Origin: an uncultured delta proteobacterium
GTDB taxonomy: Bacteria; Desulfobacterota; Syntrophorhabdia; Syntrophorhabdales; Syntrophorhabdaceae
Direction: 5' to 3'
Length of the DNA stretch: 8,916 nt
Assembly (NCBI GenBank): GCA_903872255.1
Contig: CAIQJW010000227.1
Coordinates: 1 to 8,916, forward strand
Both the position numbers and the translations under genes were made by a program. The notes below the pieces were generated by a model. It made no database searches, was not told the DNA's origin, and saw only the letters and a program-made list of their open reading frames with translations. Shown one piece after another: positions 1 through 6,308 of the stretch (positions within the stretch are counted from its first letter, which is position 1; each line of letters opens with the position of its first letter).

Positions 1-8
1 ATCCCCCA

Positions 9-170
9 CCCGCCGTCATCCCGGTTTACCGGGATCCAGTGTCTTTGTAGTTTACTTTCATTAATAATATTAATAACTTATGATATACCTATGTCAGACA
101 ATACCTTCTTTTAATCAGTCATAACAGTGTTGAAAGACACTGGACCCCGGTAAACCGGGGTGACGGCGGG
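9..170. repeat. MITE-like element with 38-bp inverted repeats, each arm a hairpin
   Basis: The arms at 9-46 and 133-170 are reverse complements over 38 bp with only two mismatches, around an AT-rich core of about 86 bp. Each arm also folds on itself: 18-35 is an 8-bp stem with loop TT, and 144-161 is an 8-bp stem with loop AA. The two arm-to-arm mismatches (19 versus 160, 34 versus 145) are partners inside the small hairpins: T19-A34 in the left arm has become C145-G160 in the right, so the hairpin is kept. GTCATCCCGG/CCGGGATCCAG palindromes resemble REP-like sequences dispersed in many bacterial genomes (family knowledge). No coding sequence or clear target-site duplication is seen. It could be a non-autonomous transposon or an inverted pair of REP units. 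The element lies close to the window edge, so its outer limit is uncertain. Confidence 0.8.
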
Positions 171-322
171 GTTAGTAATTCCCGGCGGGTGGAGGATTGC
201 AACACGGCCTCCCAACGGCAGTGTAGGCGCGGCGAACTCGGGCAGATGCCCGGGCCGCGGTGACGGCCCCTTTGCTTCGGTGCCTGCGGGCTTTCCTGAC
301 CCCCTTGTTTTTGGTATGGAAC
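171..322. other. GC-rich non-coding stretch with a strong hairpin at 228-259
   Basis: No convincing gene is present between the repeat element and the promoter. The most structured part is 228-259. The stem 228-233 (CGCGGC) pairs with 254-259 (GCCGCG); after an asymmetric bulge, 239-244 (CGGGCA) pairs with 247-252 (TGCCCG), giving 12 base pairs in 32 nt. The 9-mer GGTGACGGC occurs both at 159-167 in the repeat arm and at 259-267, exactly 100 bp apart. This may mean that the dispersed element extends into this stretch. The stretch ends upstream of the predicted transcription start, so it is not expected to be part of the operon leader. I recognise no known riboswitch or ncRNA family here. Short ORFs on both strands lack a ribosome-binding site and domain features. 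Confidence 0.4.
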
Positions 323-350
323 TTGGCATGTACGGTATGGTAGGTATAAT
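323..350 (+). promoter_or_regulatory. sigma70-type promoter of the MBL/SBP/phosphatase operon
   Basis: The -35 element TTGGCA (323-328, 5/6 to consensus) and a perfect -10 TATAAT (345-350) are separated by 16 bp. Transcription would start near 357, giving a leader of about 108 nt before the start codon at 465. A small hairpin (ATGCC/GGCAT, 352-365) sits at the predicted start site and a run of eight T follows near 375-382. The T run does not directly follow the stem, so I do not call a terminator. Confidence 0.6.
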
Positions 351-464
351 AATGCCGTAAGGCATAACGCCAGTTGTTTTTTTTATGTTTATTTCGATGA
401 GCTTAATCCCTGGCTTCAAGGGCGGTTAAGGAAGAAGGAAGAAAAAATATAAAGGAGTACCGAT

Positions 465-1190
465 ATGCCGCAGGTCTATAAAGGTGTTCAGTTTATCCCC
501 GGCCAGGATGAGTTCATTCCCGATTCCCATGTGTATGTCATCGGCAACCCCGAGTCCGGCGACCTTTCTATTGTTGACGCGGGGCTTACCGGGAAAGGGA
601 GCTACAAAGCAAATTCCGTTAAACAGCTCGGGATCCGGCCGGAAGATATCAAGAGGATAATCATGACCCATACCCATCTCGATCATATCGGGTGCCTCGC
701 CGAACTTCAAAAGGATTTTCCCGGTGCCGAACTATGGGTACACAGGCTTGAGGCGGACCTTTTGGAGGAGGGGGATGACAGGGCTGTCTACGGTATGGAA
801 ATGTTCAAGGACATGTGCCAGACGCAGTTCGGTCTTGATGGCAATGCATTTAAATTTAAAGTGGACCGAAAACTTGAAGGCGGGGAGATACTGGAGATCG
901 GAGATATGATCTGGGATGTCGTTTATATCCCCGGTCATTCAATGGGCGGGATTGCCCTGTATGAACCGGTTGCAAAGATCCTTATTCCCGGGGATGTCGT
1001 CTATGCGGATTATGCCATCGGCCGCTTCGATCTTTTTGGCGCGAACGCAGCCCAGCTGAAGGATTCACTCGTTAAGCTCGCCGGACTTGACGTAGATATC
1101 CTTCTTCCCGGGCACAACCAGATCATGAAAGGCGTACCTCAAGATTATATAAGGAAAACGACGAAGATGTGGGAACCCTATTTGATGTAA
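465..1190 (+). CDS. MBL-fold metallohydrolase (glyoxalase II-like)
   Basis: This 241-residue protein is a single-domain metallo-beta-lactamase-fold hydrolase, likely cytoplasmic since no signal peptide is seen. The metal-binding motif HTHLDH is at residues 69-74. Further ligands are expected at H158 (PGHS), D177 (PGDVV) and H217 (PGHN), so the dinuclear site looks complete. Length and motif spacing fit the broad glyoxalase II/MBL hydrolase group, whose members cleave thioesters, lactones or other esters; the substrate cannot be read from sequence. The ATG at 465 is preceded by AGGAG at 453-457 with 7-nt spacing. It is first in an operon: the binding-protein gene starts 9 nt after its stop, with the SD overlapping that stop. 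It may process the compound sensed by the next two genes, but that is inference. Confidence 0.9.
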   Translation: MPQVYKGVQFIPGQDEFIPDSHVYVIGNPESGDLSIVDAGLTGKGSYKANSVKQLGIRPEDIKRIIMTHTHLDHIGCLAELQKDFPGAELWVHRLEADLLEEGDDRAVYGMEMFKDMCQTQFGLDGNAFKFKVDRKLEGGEILEIGDMIWDVVYIPGHSMGGIALYEPVAKILIPGDVVYADYAIGRFDLFGANAAQLKDSLVKLAGLDVDILLPGHNQIMKGVPQDYIRKTTKMWEPYLM

Positions 1191-1199
1191 AGGTACTCT

Positions 1200-2189
1200 A
1201 TGCGCTATGTTCGAAGTCTTTTCCTGTTCCTCATTATTTTCTCAGCCATCGCATGTGACGTACGTGCAGAGACCGGTTTAAAAACGATCTCGTTCATTCC
1301 CCAATGGGGCCCGCAGGCGCAGTTTTCGGGTTATTATGTCGCGTATGACAAGGGGATCTATAAAAAGCATGGCCTCGATGTCAGGATCACCCAGGGCGGG
1401 GCTTACAGGCCATCCTCGGAGATCCTTGAGAAAGGTGAGGCCGACATTGCGAGCATATGGCTGTCAACTGCCATCCAGAAGCGTTCGCGAAAAGTTAAGC
1501 TCGTCAATATTGGGCAGATCGTCCAACGGTCTTCCCTGATGCTTATTGCCAAAAAGTCACGAGGCATCAAAACACCGGAGGATCTCAACGGCAAAAAGAT
1601 AGGTTTGTGGGGAGCTGATTTTCGCATTCAGCCGGAGGCGTTTTTCAAAAGACATAACTTAAAGGTCACCGTGATCCCGCAATCCTATTCGGTAAATCTT
1701 TTTCTTCGTGACGGGGTCGATGCCGCATCAGGTATGTGGTACAACGAATATCACACCATTCTCAATTCGGGGATCAATGCCGACGAACTTACCTCGTTCT
1801 TTTACAGTGATTATGGGCTGAATTTTCCCGAAGATGGTCTTTACGTTATGGAAGATGGGCTAAAAAGAGATCCGGAAGCCATGTGCGCTTTTGCGAAAGC
1901 ATCCATGGAAGGCTGGAAGTACGCATTTGATCATCCCGAGGAGGCCCTCGATATCATTCTGAGATATATGGTTACTGCAAATGTGCCGGCAAACAGGATT
2001 CATCAGAAATGGATGCTTGAAAGAATGAAAGATATAATCTATCCTTCGGGCGAGGATAGCCGGGTGCCGGGGACATTGCGAAAAGAAGACTATGACAGGG
2101 TCAGCAAAGAATTAAAAGAACAGGGCCTCATCAGGGATATACCGGATATAAATACCTTTGTCTTTCGGTGCGCGGGAAATGTTCAATAA
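1200..2189 (+). CDS. periplasmic solute-binding protein, NMT1/THI5-like (orphan SBP)
   Basis: This 329-residue secreted binding protein belongs to the NMT1/THI5-like (ThiY/SsuA-type) superfamily, which binds small organic ligands such as pyrimidine thiamin precursors or sulfonates. A signal peptide is clear: basic residues at 2-5, a hydrophobic run 7-18 and a likely signal peptidase I site after VRA (residue 23). C19 is not in a good lipobox, since position -3 is Ala. The mature N-terminus carries the family signature (FIPQWGPQAQFSGYYVA, about 32-48) followed by GIYKKHGLDV. The SD AAAGG (1189-1193) overlaps the stop of the MBL gene. No permease or ATPase gene is adjacent. Instead its 3' end overlaps the start of a Cache-domain phosphatase by 11 nt, which suggests a sensory rather than a transport role. 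The ligand is unknown. Confidence 0.87.
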   Translation: MRYVRSLFLFLIIFSAIACDVRAETGLKTISFIPQWGPQAQFSGYYVAYDKGIYKKHGLDVRITQGGAYRPSSEILEKGEADIASIWLSTAIQKRSRKVKLVNIGQIVQRSSLMLIAKKSRGIKTPEDLNGKKIGLWGADFRIQPEAFFKRHNLKVTVIPQSYSVNLFLRDGVDAASGMWYNEYHTILNSGINADELTSFFYSDYGLNFPEDGLYVMEDGLKRDPEAMCAFAKASMEGWKYAFDHPEEALDIILRYMVTANVPANRIHQKWMLERMKDIIYPSGEDSRVPGTLRKEDYDRVSKELKEQGLIRDIPDINTFVFRCAGNVQ

Positions 2190-4110
2190 TAGGGGTATAG
2201 CGTTTAAGCTTGTAATCTTTTTTACCTTGAGCAGTGCGGCCATATTTGCGGTTATCTTCAGCTACAATTATCTCGTATCCCGACGAATGATCCAGAAAGG
2301 CATTGAGGAAAATTCCGCAAACCTGATAACAACGACCACAAGCAGGATCGAAGTGCTTCTGACATCTACGCAAAAAGTTCCCCAGAATACTGCATATCTT
2401 CTTGAAAATATGAATTATGACGAATCCGAGCTTTTCAAGGTCCTGTATGCAATTGTCGAAAAAAACCCTGAGATCTACGGTGCGGCGGTTGCCTTCGAAC
2501 CATATGCTTTTGATAAGAACAAGAAATATTACGCCCCGTATTTTTATAAGGTAAACGGGGGGATAAGTTTTAAATACCTCGATAAATTCTACGATTATTT
2601 CACGTGGGACTGGTATCAGATCCCCCGGGAACTGGAAACTCCTCAATGGACTGAGCCTTATTTCGGCGAGGGCGGCGGCATCATGATGTCGTCCTATGCG
2701 GTGCCGTTCTACAAAAATGTCGACGGGCAGCGAAAATTTGCCGGCATTGTTATCGTCGATATTTCGCTCGAGTATTTAAGGGATATCGTGTCATCAATTA
2801 AGATCCTTAAATCGGGTTACGGGTTCCTTATATCCAGGAACGGGACATTCGTTACCCATCCGATCAAAGAATATATCATGAATGAAACCATCTTCTCGGT
2901 TGCCGAACAGAGGAACGATGCGTCGCTGAGGGAAAACGGCCGGAGAATGATCAATGGACAGTCGGGGTTTTCCGCTCAGGCCGTGAAAAGTGCAGTTACG
3001 GGGAAATCGTGCATTATGACGTACGTCCCGATCAAATCCAACGGCTGGTCGCTCGGTGTTCTGTTCCCCCACGACGAGCTTATGTCGGACATAACGAACC
3101 TCAATCACGTGGTCCTTGTCCTCGGCGTTACCGGTCTTATGCTCCTCGCCCTGGCCGTTGTCTTTATTGCGCGCTCCATTACCAAACCGCTTACTATAAT
3201 GGCTGATATAGCGGGACGGATAGGAACGGGCGATCTCGAGGCGCTTGTCCCCCGGGTTCGCACGCACGACGAGGTCGGACGGCTTGCCCTTGCTCTCGAT
3301 TGCATGAAAAGATCGCTTAAGGATTATATCCAGGAAATAACGGATACCACAGCATCACGTCAGCGCATGGAAAGTGAATTAAAGATAGCGCGAAATATCC
3401 AAATGGGGATCCTTCCCAAGATATTCCCTCCTTTCCCGGATCGAACTGATTTCGATATCTATGCTCAAACCGTTCCGGCACGCGAGGTCGGCGGGGATTT
3501 TTATGATTTTTTCCTCATTGATCGAAGCCATCTATGTTTTGTTATCGGTGACGCATCCGGCAAAGGGATCCCCGCCGCCATTTTCATGGCATTTACGAAA
3601 ACCCTGATCAAGGCCAAGGCTGCCGTAGACCTCGATACGGGCGTGCTCATGGAGGGCGTGAATGATGAGTTAAGCAGGGGCAATCCCGCCGATATGTTTA
3701 TAACGGTCTTTTGTGCCATCCTGAATACCGAAACAGGTGAACTGCGGTATACCAACGGAGGACATAACCCGCCTGTCGTTATGAGACGGACGGGAGAGGT
3801 GAGCTATCTCGACTGTTCCGGCGACCTCGTCGTGGGTATTATGGAGGGTTCGCCCTATTCATCGCGGCGCCTTGCCCTGAATCCCGGCGATAGGCTGTTC
3901 CTGTACACTGATGGCGTAACGGAAGCGATGAACGCTTCGGATGAAATATTCTCAAATGATCGTTTGCTGCGGGTCCTTTCCCTTTGCGCAGAAAGATCGG
4001 TTTCTCAGATCGTTTCGTGCGTCGGTGATGCCGTCAATGAATTTTGCCAGGAAACCCCGCAATATGACGATATAACCATGCTTGCCCTGCAATATAGCGG
4101 CGGCGATTAA
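2179..4110 (+). CDS. membrane Cache-HAMP-PP2C (RsbU/SpoIIE-type) serine phosphatase
   Basis: This 643-residue transmembrane phosphatase should activate a STAS-domain antagonist by removing its serine phosphate. In order: TM1 (about 10-34); an extracytoplasmic dCache-like sensor (about 35-305, with YGAAVAFEP near 100-108, the WDWY segment at 143-146 and GIVIVDISL near 189-197); TM2 (about 308-331); HAMP (about 330-385); a coiled linker (about 386-408); and the SpoIIE/PP2C domain to the end. Metal-binding aspartates are visible at D440 (VGGDFYD), D458 (GDASGKG), D578 (YTDG) and D630/D631 (YDDIT), so it looks active. An in-frame TTG at 2158 would add 7 residues but has no SD. I prefer the ATG at 2179, which overlaps the last 11 nt of the binding-protein gene and suggests translational coupling. 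The binding protein is the natural candidate ligand donor, and the STAS/kinase pair at 5442-6202 the natural downstream partner. Confidence 0.92.
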   Translation: MFNNRGIAFKLVIFFTLSSAAIFAVIFSYNYLVSRRMIQKGIEENSANLITTTTSRIEVLLTSTQKVPQNTAYLLENMNYDESELFKVLYAIVEKNPEIYGAAVAFEPYAFDKNKKYYAPYFYKVNGGISFKYLDKFYDYFTWDWYQIPRELETPQWTEPYFGEGGGIMMSSYAVPFYKNVDGQRKFAGIVIVDISLEYLRDIVSSIKILKSGYGFLISRNGTFVTHPIKEYIMNETIFSVAEQRNDASLRENGRRMINGQSGFSAQAVKSAVTGKSCIMTYVPIKSNGWSLGVLFPHDELMSDITNLNHVVLVLGVTGLMLLALAVVFIARSITKPLTIMADIAGRIGTGDLEALVPRVRTHDEVGRLALALDCMKRSLKDYIQEITDTTASRQRMESELKIARNIQMGILPKIFPPFPDRTDFDIYAQTVPAREVGGDFYDFFLIDRSHLCFVIGDASGKGIPAAIFMAFTKTLIKAKAAVDLDTGVLMEGVNDELSRGNPADMFITVFCAILNTETGELRYTNGGHNPPVVMRRTGEVSYLDCSGDLVVGIMEGSPYSSRRLALNPGDRLFLYTDGVTEAMNASDEIFSNDRLLRVLSLCAERSVSQIVSCVGDAVNEFCQETPQYDDITMLALQYSGGD

Positions 4111-4201
4111 ACATATTTTTACAAATTTATCCCGATATACTATTTTTGTGAGTTTTGTCATATCTATTCCTTGGCTTTTATTAATACAATGTCAAAAATT
4201 C

Positions 4202-4229
4202 TTGCAATTTGTTCGCAAGGAGTTAAAAT
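4202..4229 (+). promoter_or_regulatory. promoter with a dyad in the spacer, upstream of the second MBL gene
   Basis: The -35-like TTGCAA (4202-4207, 4/6) and -10 TAAAAT (4224-4229, 5/6) are 16 bp apart in the otherwise featureless, AT-rich 148-bp gap after the phosphatase gene. An inverted repeat CTTGC (4201-4205) / GCAAG (4215-4219) overlaps the -35 and the spacer, where a repressor could bind. No terminator is visible after the phosphatase, so read-through from upstream remains possible. Confidence 0.45.
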
Positions 4230-4258
4230 AATAAATCTTATCAAAAGAGGGAGTTTTA

Positions 4259-5245
4259 ATGCGCGTTTATTTCTGGGGTACCCGGGGATCATTGCCCGCA
4301 TCCATAACGGCCGAGACCGTTCGGAAAAAGGTAGTCCGGGCGCTTGAGGCGGCGAAGACCCGTACCTTCGAAGATCAAGATGAGATCGAGCGCTTCGTAG
4401 ATACCGAACTTCCTTTTACTGTAAGCAAGACGTATGGCAGTAATACCGCATGCATCGAGATCAAGAACGGCGACGAATATATGATCTGCGATGCCGGCAC
4501 GGGTTTGCGCGACCTGGGAAATCACCATATGAAATTGATAGAGCAGGGACTCCAACGAAGAAGCGGGTCCATATTCCATATTTTCATCTCACATTTTCAT
4601 TGGGACCATATCCAGGGATTCCCGTTTTTCACACCGGCCTATATACCGGGAAATCAGGTGAAAATATATGGATATCATAAGAAATTAAAGGATTATTTTA
4701 CAGAGCAGCAGAGGGAGCCTTATTTCCCCGTTCCCCTTGCAGCCATGAATGCCGACATTCAGTTCATTATGCTCGACCCGGACAAGACCACCACAATATG
4801 CGGTTTCGACATATCGGGAATTAAACAGAAGCATCCCGGCGCTTCTTACGGGTTCCGGTTTGAAAAAGACGGCAAGAGCGTTGTTTATTCCTCGGATGTA
4901 GAGCACAAGACCAGCTTTGACAGTCCGGCGCGTGATGAAAATTATCCGTTTCTTAAGTTCTTCAACGAGGCCGATCTGCTTATCTTCGATGCCCAGTATG
5001 ACTGGAAAGAAGCGGTGCTTTTAAGAGAGGACTGGGGGCATTCCAGTTATGTTGCGGCCGTTGAGCTTTCCGTCAAGGCAAGAGTCAGGCGCCTGTGCCT
5101 TTTTCATAACGAGCCGACGTATACCGATGACAAGCTTGACGCCTTGCTCGAAGATACAAGGAATTACCTGAACATCTACAACAACCGCAAACCGCACCCG
5201 CTCATCATTGACCTGGCATACGACGGCCAGGAAATAGAAATATAA
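4259..5245 (+). CDS. MBL-fold metallohydrolase (PhnP / class II cNMP phosphodiesterase-like)
   Basis: This 328-residue cytoplasmic MBL-fold protein is of the phosphodiesterase-like type (COG1235-like group) rather than the glyoxalase-like type at 465-1190. It opens with the characteristic strand VYFWGTRGSLP (3-13) and has GSNTACIEI (60-68) and CDAGTGLRDLG (77-87). The metal motif is HFHWDH (112-117). Further candidate ligands are H192, D213 (SSDVEH), H261 (GHSS) and H283. Related enzymes cleave phosphodiester bonds in cyclic nucleotides, tRNA precursors or phosphonate intermediates; the substrate here is not evident. An insert at about residues 20-55 is rich in charged residues. The SD GGGAG (4249-4253) lies 5 nt before the ATG. 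The gene has its own promoter, sits downstream of the phosphatase, and its stop codon touches the inverted-repeat element at 5245. Confidence 0.85.
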   Translation: MRVYFWGTRGSLPASITAETVRKKVVRALEAAKTRTFEDQDEIERFVDTELPFTVSKTYGSNTACIEIKNGDEYMICDAGTGLRDLGNHHMKLIEQGLQRRSGSIFHIFISHFHWDHIQGFPFFTPAYIPGNQVKIYGYHKKLKDYFTEQQREPYFPVPLAAMNADIQFIMLDPDKTTTICGFDISGIKQKHPGASYGFRFEKDGKSVVYSSDVEHKTSFDSPARDENYPFLKFFNEADLLIFDAQYDWKEAVLLREDWGHSSYVAAVELSVKARVRRLCLFHNEPTYTDDKLDALLEDTRNYLNIYNNRKPHPLIIDLAYDGQEIEI

Positions 5246-5426
5246 TTCCAAGCCCAGATCGAAACGCTCTCTTCGTTGCCTGCGGCGGAACAAATCCTCG
5301 ACGTTGCCACCCGCTGGAGCAAGCTTTGAAAGCGGGTACCCGGCTTTTACTGTACGCCTCCGGTTTGTTTCGCCTTGTCGCCCGGGTACCCGCTTGCGGG
5401 TGATCGTTTCGATCTGGGCTTGGAAT
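5245..5426. repeat. 182-bp inverted-repeat element between convergent genes
   Basis: Perfect 22-bp terminal inverted repeats (5245-5266 and 5405-5426) enclose 138 bp. The left arm begins on the last base of the TAA stop (5243-5245) of the second MBL gene; the right arm ends 15 bp short of the stop codon of the oppositely oriented kinase gene. If the ends are taken as TTCC...GGAA (5246-5425), both flanks carry TAA, a possible 3-bp target duplication. Inside, GGCGGAACAAA (5284-5294) and TTTGTTTCGCC (5364-5374) are inverted copies with one mismatch. The element fits a MITE or decayed insertion-sequence remnant. It may also work as a two-way transcript end, although no clean T tract follows the stem. 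Confidence 0.7.
5330..5395. repeat. internal 14-bp dyad with two 10-bp palindromes 50 bp apart
   Basis: Segments 5330-5343 and 5382-5395 are perfect 14-bp inverted copies. Each contains the self-complementary 10-mer CGGGTACCCG (5333-5342 and 5383-5392), and these are exactly 50 bp apart. The dyad axis differs from that of the outer 22-bp repeats, so this is a separate nested structure. It could form a cruciform or RNA stem, or be a paired protein-binding site; no function is shown. Confidence 0.6.
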
Positions 5427-5441
5427 AATTTGTATTTCGTG

Positions 5442-5867
5442 TTACTTCTTCATTGTGATTGTGAGGATGTTTTTGTCGGCTTTGCGTGCGTAGGATACCC
5501 CGTCGGTCATTTCCTTGATAAAAAATATCCCGAGGCCTCCGATGGGGCGGTTATCAATGTCTGCTGCGGTGTCCGGAGTATTCCTGGCGAGAGGATCGAA
5601 TTCCGGCCCATTGTCAACTATATCGATCGTGAATTCGTTTTCATCGTTGAGCCGGCACTCTACAGCTATGACACTGTCGGGTGCTTCGGAGGAATATTTG
5701 ACTATATTGACGATCGCCTCTTCCAGCGCCAACTCCATGGCGCCAACCTTGTGTTCGCCTATGCCCGACTCACCGGCGCATTCGATAACTCTTTCCATAA
5801 ATAAGGGTAGAGACCCGAGTTCGGCGGGAAGTTCGATACGGCAAAGCTGGCGGTTTTTTTCAGTCAT
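5442..5867 (-). CDS. RsbW-like anti-sigma kinase (HATPase_c_2 serine kinase)
   Basis: This 141-residue cytoplasmic protein has the GHKL ATPase fold of RsbW/SpoIIAB-type switch kinases. In such systems the kinase phosphorylates a STAS antagonist, or, when bound by unphosphorylated antagonist, releases its target, classically a sigma factor. The N box ELALEEAIVNIVKY is at 45-58 (E49/E50, N54), the G1 box DNGPEFDP at 85-92, and the G2 box GGLGIFFIKEM at 110-120. All ATP-binding motifs look intact and the length is typical. It starts 2 nt after the stop of the STAS gene, so translation is probably coupled; the start has only a weak upstream purine stretch (AGAG). No sigma factor is adjacent. Its 3' end faces the second MBL gene across the inverted-repeat element. 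Confidence 0.92.
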   Translation of the reverse strand: MTEKNRQLCRIELPAELGSLPLFMERVIECAGESGIGEHKVGAMELALEEAIVNIVKYSSEAPDSVIAVECRLNDENEFTIDIVDNGPEFDPLARNTPDTAADIDNRPIGGLGIFFIKEMTDGVSYARKADKNILTITMKK

Positions 5868-5869
5868 CT

Positions 5870-6202
5870 CTAAAAGGTTGCGATCGCTTCTGCTTCTGAT
5901 GGAAATATCTTAAAGATCGATTTGAATCCCGATATCTGAAAAACCTCATCGACCGGTCCCTGAAGGCCGGTAAATAGTATCTCACCTGAAAGTGCTTTAA
6001 GCTTTTTTGCTGACGAGAGTATGCTCCTCAGGCCGGCGCTGCTGATATAGCCGAGTCCCGACAGATTGATAAGCAGAATCTTTTCGCCCGCCGTTATCAG
6101 CGCGTCAAGATTGCCCTCAAATTCAGGCGCGGTAATAGCGTCGATCCTGCCTGAAACTGAAACTATCGTTATATCTTTTTCCTTCCTGGTAGCTATTTCC
6201 AT
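5870..6202 (-). CDS. RsbV-like STAS-domain anti-sigma factor antagonist
   Basis: This 110-residue single-domain STAS protein is of the RsbV/SpoIIAA type. The core reads VSGRIDAITAPEFE (16-29), then INLSGLGYISSAGLRSIL (45-62). The phospho-acceptor is expected at S54 or S55 in the ISSAGL motif, the equivalent of the B. subtilis DSSGL loop. Unphosphorylated, such proteins bind the partner kinase; phosphorylated, they let go. The reading frame is open upstream to 6307, almost into the tRNA, but those 35 extra residues are not STAS-like. The ATG at 6202 has GAGGG five nucleotides upstream and puts the first beta strand at its usual place. The kinase gene follows by 2 nt. The PP2C phosphatase at 2179-4110 is the likely activator. 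Confidence 0.92.
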   Translation of the reverse strand: MEIATRKEKDITIVSVSGRIDAITAPEFEGNLDALITAGEKILLINLSGLGYISSAGLRSILSSAKKLKALSGEILFTGLQGPVDEVFQISGFKSIFKIFPSEAEAIATF

Positions 6203-6225
6203 GGATCCCTCATAGTTTTTACTGA

Positions 6226-6254
6226 ATTCTATACAATGGGCCGGGAAAAAACAA
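6226..6254 (-). promoter_or_regulatory. candidate sigma70-type promoter of the STAS/kinase operon
   Basis: On the minus strand, TTGTTT (6254-6249) and TAGAAT (6231-6226) are 17 bp apart, in the 106-bp gap between the tRNA-His gene and the STAS start codon. Each matches 4/6 of the consensus. No terminator hairpin is visible between the tRNA and this promoter, so part of the transcription may come from the tRNA gene. Confidence 0.4.
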
Positions 6255-6308
6255 CTAAAATACAGGTGATGAGCGATGCGGGTAGGGGGAAATGAGGGTA
6301 GGCACATG

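Noticed and set aside
352..382. Intrinsic terminator in the operon leader
   Set aside because: The 5-bp stem is short and separated by about 9 nt from the T run, so it does not fit a terminator.
111..419. 102-residue minus-strand reading frame and a 66-residue plus-strand frame (160-360) in the 5' non-coding stretch
   Set aside because: They overlap each other and the repeat arm and promoter, have no SD (the minus frame starts at TTG), are Pro/Gly-rich from GC bias, and show no domain features.
1242..1256. Lipoprotein signal at C19 of the binding protein
   Set aside because: Position -3 is Ala rather than Leu/Val/Ile, and a good signal peptidase I site follows at residue 23.
2158..2178. TTG start adding 7 residues to the phosphatase
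   Set aside because: No SD precedes it, and the ATG at 2179 places TM1 normally with a short stop/start overlap.
4276..4283. GGGTACCC palindrome near the start of the second MBL gene, similar to those at 5333 and 5383
   Set aside because: It falls in codons of the conserved GTRG motif and is explained by coding constraint.
5304..5804. 166-residue plus-strand reading frame across the repeat element and the kinase gene
   Set aside because: It is mostly antisense to the clear HATPase gene, lacks an SD, and its residues show no family pattern.
6203..6307. Upstream extension of the STAS gene by 35 residues
   Set aside because: The extension is not STAS-like, starts 2 nt after the tRNA, and covers the predicted promoter; the ATG at 6202 has a good SD.
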